DNA from: Tenodera sinensis
Taxonomy: Eukaryota; Arthropoda; Insecta; Mantodea; Mantidae
Assembly (NCBI GenBank): GCA_030765045.1
Contig: CM060967.1
Coordinates: 22,419,284 to 22,483,283, forward strand
DNA length: 64,000 nt
Direction: 5' to 3'
Part shown: positions 60,637 through 64,000 of the stretch, piece after piece
How the letters are laid out: every line of letters begins with the position of its first letter
Numbering within the stretch: the first letter of the stretch is position 1
Position numbers and translations under genes: made by a program
Notes under the pieces: model-generated
Told to the model about the DNA's origin: nothing
What the model saw: the letters and a program-made list of their open reading frames with translations, nothing else
Database searches by the model: none

Positions 60637-60893
60637 TCATATTGCATGATAAATATGAGGTAGCCTGAGATAGCGATCCTACGGCAACCTCTGGGGACAC
60701 ATCAGCGGCGGCCAGCGTGGCCGGTATAGTGTTCATGCCTTCGGACAATTAATGCACAGATCACGCCCCGGGTCTTATATTGCATGACAAATGCGACGCA
60801 GCCTAAGACGGTGATCCTGTGGCAACCTCTAGGAACAACAGTGGCGGCTAGTATGCTTATACCGAAATAATTAGGACACAGAATACGTTCTGA

Positions 60894-60905
60894 TTCTTGT
60901 ATTGT
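60894..60905 (+). repeat. Target-site duplication, left copy
   Basis: TTCTTGTATTGT, exact match to 61828-61839. Confidence 0.85.
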
Positions 60906-61827
60906 TACAGGCGCTGCAACAATTTGTTGGCAACTCGGCATTAATTATTAGAATACAGACACTTTTATCTCAGTTGTTATCTCGCGGATACCAGTTCGTT
61001 TTTACGTGGATCCCAGGTCATGTGGGTATTCCGGGCAACGAGGCGCTGGATGCGGCTGCGGCTGCGAAGTCTGCATGTCGCCTTCCGGAATATTCCACCC
61101 GTACGCTACCCTATATAGATGTGCAGAAGTACTTTCGTCGCCATCTATTTACTCTCTGGCAACAATCTTGGGAAGCGTTATCTGGCACTCAGTTACGGAC
61201 AATCAAGGACACGGTACAACCCTGGCAAACATGTTGCAGGGATCCCAGGCGTGAGGAGGTGATTTTAACCTGCCTGAGGATAGGCCACACTCGAGCTACG
61301 CATGCACACCTTTTGCGCGGTGATCCGGAGCCTGTCTGTGCGACGTGCAATGTCCCACTCTCCGTTGCACATGTCCTTATTGATTGTCCGCGGTATGCTC
61401 GTGAGCGCCAGTCCTTTGGCCTGGGTCTTACACTGTGCACCGTGTTAGGCAACGACCCAGCAGCTGTAAATGCAGTACTGCGGTTTGTTGCGCGTATCGA
61501 TTTTGGTAAGCAAGTATAAGGTTTCTTTTATCTTGGCGGAAAAATACTTTTAGGATTTTTTACTCGTGTTTTTACCCTTTTTAACAGTGTAAGTAGTTTA
61601 GGCTTCTCGTAATATGGTTTTATTGGTTTTTACTTTTCCTTTTTACCTGTTTTAGCTCTCTTTTTAGTGGTTTTAACGTTCATTTTTAGGTATTTTAACT
61701 TTCATTTTTTAGCTGTAAAGGGGGTGAGGTTTTATTTTCTTTGATTGCTTTTACATTGGACTTCGGGCCCTAATGACCTAGTTGTCGACGGGCCCGTAAA
61801 CCCCACTACTCACTCACTCACTCACTC
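60906..61827 (+). mobile_element. 5'-truncated LINE insertion (I/R1-like, RNase H-bearing)
   Basis: A 922-bp insertion bounded by an exact 12-bp duplication. It consists of the end of ORF2 (60908-61519), a 3' UTR rich in TTTTA words, the terminal motif GGGCCCTAATGACC then GACGGGCCCGTAAACC, and a (CACT)n tail (61806-61827). The short tandem tail instead of poly(A) and the RNase H domain fit I/Nimb/R1-group LINEs better than Jockey. That choice of clade is inference. Confidence 0.85.
60908..61519 (+). pseudogene. LINE ORF2 C-terminus: RNase H plus zinc motif
   Basis: About 203 codons remain, uninterrupted up to the natural stop. The fragment has no start codon of its own; the frame simply enters from the insertion point. 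The RNase H core W-I-P-G-H-V-G-I-P-G-N-E-A-L-D is at about residues 36-50, with the His and last Asp of the type-I active site. The earlier D and E residues were lost with the 5' end. A downstream C146-x2-C149-x7-H157-x4-C162 zinc-like motif is typical of LINE ORF2 tails. In a full element this domain would remove the RNA template during cDNA synthesis. The intact frame suggests a young insertion. Confidence 0.85.
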
Positions 61828-61839
61828 TTCTTGTATTGT
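61828..61839 (+). repeat. Target-site duplication, right copy
   Basis: TTCTTGTATTGT. Confidence 0.85.
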
Positions 61840-61950
61840 GTAGTAAATATGAGACATCTTTTCTGGGGCCAGATCTGGGTACACAGTGGCAGCATTTGGC
61901 AACGTTCAGAAATTAATCATTAAGGTACGTTTTGGAGATACCTCTAAAAC

Positions 61951-62398
61951 CATCTGCAGGCTTCGTTCTCGCATAAATTCCTAAGGCCCTTCAATTTGTA
62001 ATTAAACTATTACATAAACTGGACGATTCAGGCTTAGAACCTGTTAATTGCAGGGGTGAAAGCAACATTCCAAAAACGTGCTGGTGAAAACTATCTTCAT
62101 AAAACACCGGTTATTGGATTGTAACAATGAATGCAAATCTATGATTTGTCTCTGGCCTTTTTCTCGACAAATATGTGCAACTCTAGAATAGTCTAAATCG
62201 ATATGGGCTGAATAATGTATAGCTAAAAATAACCCTGATCTGAATTTCTAAATATAGACCTAAGACAGCTATAGTAGGTGGAGGTGGCAGACGCAACAGC
62301 CGGGAGCTAAGCCTTGCCCGGAAAGGACTCTGAGTCAAGGAGTTATAATAGCATTTATGTATAAGGTGTAGTTAATTTATGGAGTATATAAGGGTTCG

Positions 62399-62468
<70 letters not shown>

Positions 62469-63576
62469 TTCTCAGGTATGGGAAATGATTATTTCATAAC
62501 ATTAAAGCTATACATGATAATTTACTGCAAATTCATATTAGGTAATCGTTTTGGCCTGCACTATAAAATGAGAACATTTATTTTGTGGCCTACTGTGGCT
62601 GGATGTTTACGTGTTGAGGAAGGTCAACTACAAACGTCAGTTCTTACCTTGACACTGCAAAACACAGTTGTTCATGCACTCATTTCAACAGAGTTGGTGC
62701 CCTGGGCCAAACCCTTGTTATAGGACAGAAAAAAGTATAATTATTTTTGAGTTGTGTTTTGGATAAGCTGAGATAATTCAAATGATTTCTTTTTGTAATT
62801 ATTACGCGTATCTTACACTTCACTCTGGCAACAGAGTTCAATTAATAAGATTCAATTACAAAAAAGGACCCTTTTACACTAGTTCCAGAATCATCGAAAC
62901 CAAAACTGGTAAACCCAAATTCCTGAAAGTCGTGGAGAGGTAACAAAGACGTAAGAGATGAACACTTTGTGTGAGATTAAGGGTTATTGGAGCAGTGGTT
63001 TCCCAACGCTAACAACAACAGAGAATCGAAACTTTACACGCAGTATTTATTAATCTTCAAAGAAAAAAAAACTTGTATCATTGTAGCTGTGTCAAATGAA
63101 GGGCTAACCTCAGAAGTTAGCTTTGCCTTCAGACCTTGATTAAACTGCTCCTCCAAATGTTTTTACTATTGACATTTTCATCTTTGAAAGCGCGGGGTCC
63201 CTGAGAAGACGCAAGCAGGCTTTTGTTTTGTCTGCTCGGGAATAGCAGCAGTTTTTAATTAAGTCGCAGGGGGAAAGGTGCAGCACGCATGTCTTTACTC
63301 TGTTGATTACATAACAGCGAGGTTTTTATAACAGTTTCATATCTCTACCAACACAAATGCAGTAAATGCTGCAGCACTCGGAGCGTCTTTCCACTGAAAC
63401 AAGTTCTGCTCTTGTAGTTGGAAAACATGCACCATGTTGTACCTCAGCTTTAGTCGGATTGCTTTGAATTTTTTGTGATCGTATATCAAAGCTCACTGTA
63501 TACATCTTATGGTGATATGTCAAACCATTGAGACAATTTTGATGCATAATTAATTACATTTTACTGTGTGTACTAT
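61951..63576. other. Unassigned DNA
   Basis: Apart from the (CA)n array at 62401 nothing is recognised. Short frames (62379-62723 plus, 63326-63547 minus) look like chance. Confidence 0.4.
62401..62465. repeat. (CA)n microsatellite
   Basis: About 65 bp pure CA, without HINE blocks on either side. Confidence 0.97.
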
Positions 63577-63850
63577 GGCTGGCCCCGTAGCGCAGTTGTT
63601 AGAGGACCTGCCTGCTGTGGAAGGGGCCCCGGGTTCGATTCCCGGCAGGGGGTAGGAATTTTTCTCCAGTCAGGACTATTCCTCATCGTTCCCTGAGTCT
63701 GGAAGTATAATGGTGGCGCCGTGGCTGAGTAGTTAGACCACTTGCCTATCACCTACCCGGGACCCGCATGGTGGACAAAGCGGCGTCTGGGCGGGTTTTC
63801 TCTGGGTTCCCCCGCCATTCATTCCACCATTATCACCATTCATATAAAAA
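63577..63850 (+). mobile_element. SINE with two tRNA-like heads in tandem
   Basis: The first head, 63583-63653, has GTAGCGCAGTTGTTAG (A box) and GGGTTCGATTCCC (B box). The second, 63713-63775, has GTGGCTGAGTAGTTAGA and a decayed B box. The following GGGTTCCCCCGCCATTCATT is like the body of the 57745-58030 SINE (GGTTTCCCCCGCCACTCACT). It is either a dimeric SINE or one SINE inserted beside another. Confidence 0.65.
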
Positions 63851-63851
63851 G

Positions 63852-63932
<81 letters not shown>

Positions 63933-64000
63933 CACGATAGCTCTAAAAAAATCGCTTTACCAAACTTGATACTTAAGTTCAGCATCTGTAAAGGATACGA
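63845..64000 (+). mobile_element. HINE-like element, copy 20, cut by window edge
   Basis: Starts in a (TG)n tract (63854-63929), then ACGATAGCTCTAAAAAAATC and ACTTAAGTTCAGCATCTGTA, the diverged forward block after the microsatellite. The 5' block is missing, replaced by the SINE. Confidence 0.6.

Larger units (their letters stand above)
60637..61950 (+). repeat. Degenerate tandem repeat, three units, split by a LINE
   Basis: Units begin at about 60637 (TCATATTGCATGATAAATAT), 60775 (TCTTATATTGCATGACAAAT) and 60893 (TTCTTGTATTG, resuming at 61831 as TTGTATTGTGTAGTAAATAT). The shared internal words are GCAACCTCT, GGCGGC/GGCAGC and a terminal AATTA. The unit length is about 120-138 bp. The third unit was cut by the LINE insertion. 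Confidence 0.6.

Noticed and set aside
63583..63653. Functional tRNA gene
   Set aside because: Good A and B boxes, but matched by a second copy at 7730-7815 and followed by SINE-like sequence.

Overview
The window looks like repeat-dense, AT-rich nuclear DNA from a large animal genome, most likely an insect. The evidence is a Jockey-type LINE, RTE-type LINE remnants, several tRNA-derived SINEs, DNA-transposon relics, long (TG)n/(ATT)n microsatellites, and no credible multi-exon host gene. The SINE at 34840-35064 has a body style I associate with polyneopteran insects, but that is a weak recollection. I see no host protein-coding gene, no true tRNA or rRNA gene, no bacterial operon and no CRISPR array. 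Almost every open frame here lies inside a mobile element or a microsatellite.

Layout. 1-1720 (minus): 5' part of a Jockey-like LINE, with a frameshifted gag (ORF1) and a TAATG-coupled start of the endonuclease/RT ORF2. 2003-2050, 23669-23730 and 61761-61827 carry three look-alike LINE 3' ends with short simple-repeat tails. From 2.9 kb to the right edge one non-coding family recurs about 20-30 times in both orientations and covers roughly a quarter of the window. Full copies are about 830-880 bp. 'Forward' means starting at ACTTTCTCTACT, passing a GT/GTCT microsatellite, and ending AGTAGAGAAAGT, then the hairpin ATGTG-loop-CACAT, then CAGATTTTT. Sub-terminal inverted repeats, an internal GTCY/GT microsatellite and a 3' hairpin together are the architecture of Helentron-associated non-autonomous elements (HINEs, for example Drosophila DINE-1). 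This is the best candidate for an undescribed family here.

Other elements: a LINE RT-thumb fragment at 10.5 kb; a 1.5 kb element with 30-bp terminal inverted repeats (15700-17200); a decayed RTE-type LINE on minus (24.6-25.4 kb) and two RTE C-terminal scraps on plus (43.39 and 57.6 kb); an IS630/mariner-like (SETMAR-type) element with TIRs of about 46 bp (37866-38564) and a relic of a second copy at 28.38 kb; a satellite-like array at 35.63-37.37 kb whose units resemble the HINE 3' end; a 496-bp solo LTR with a 4-bp target duplication inside a HINE (46843-47338); a 225-bp SINE with a 13-bp target duplication (34840-35064); and a 5'-truncated LINE RNase H tail with a 12-bp target duplication inserted into a tandem repeat (60906-61827).

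These elements do not act as a pathway; the window records successive insertions. The HINE layer predates the solo LTR, several HINE copies are fused or truncated against each other, and the SINE and the RNase H LINE are younger insertions with intact duplications. Copy boundaries were read by eye and may be off by about 10-30 bp.
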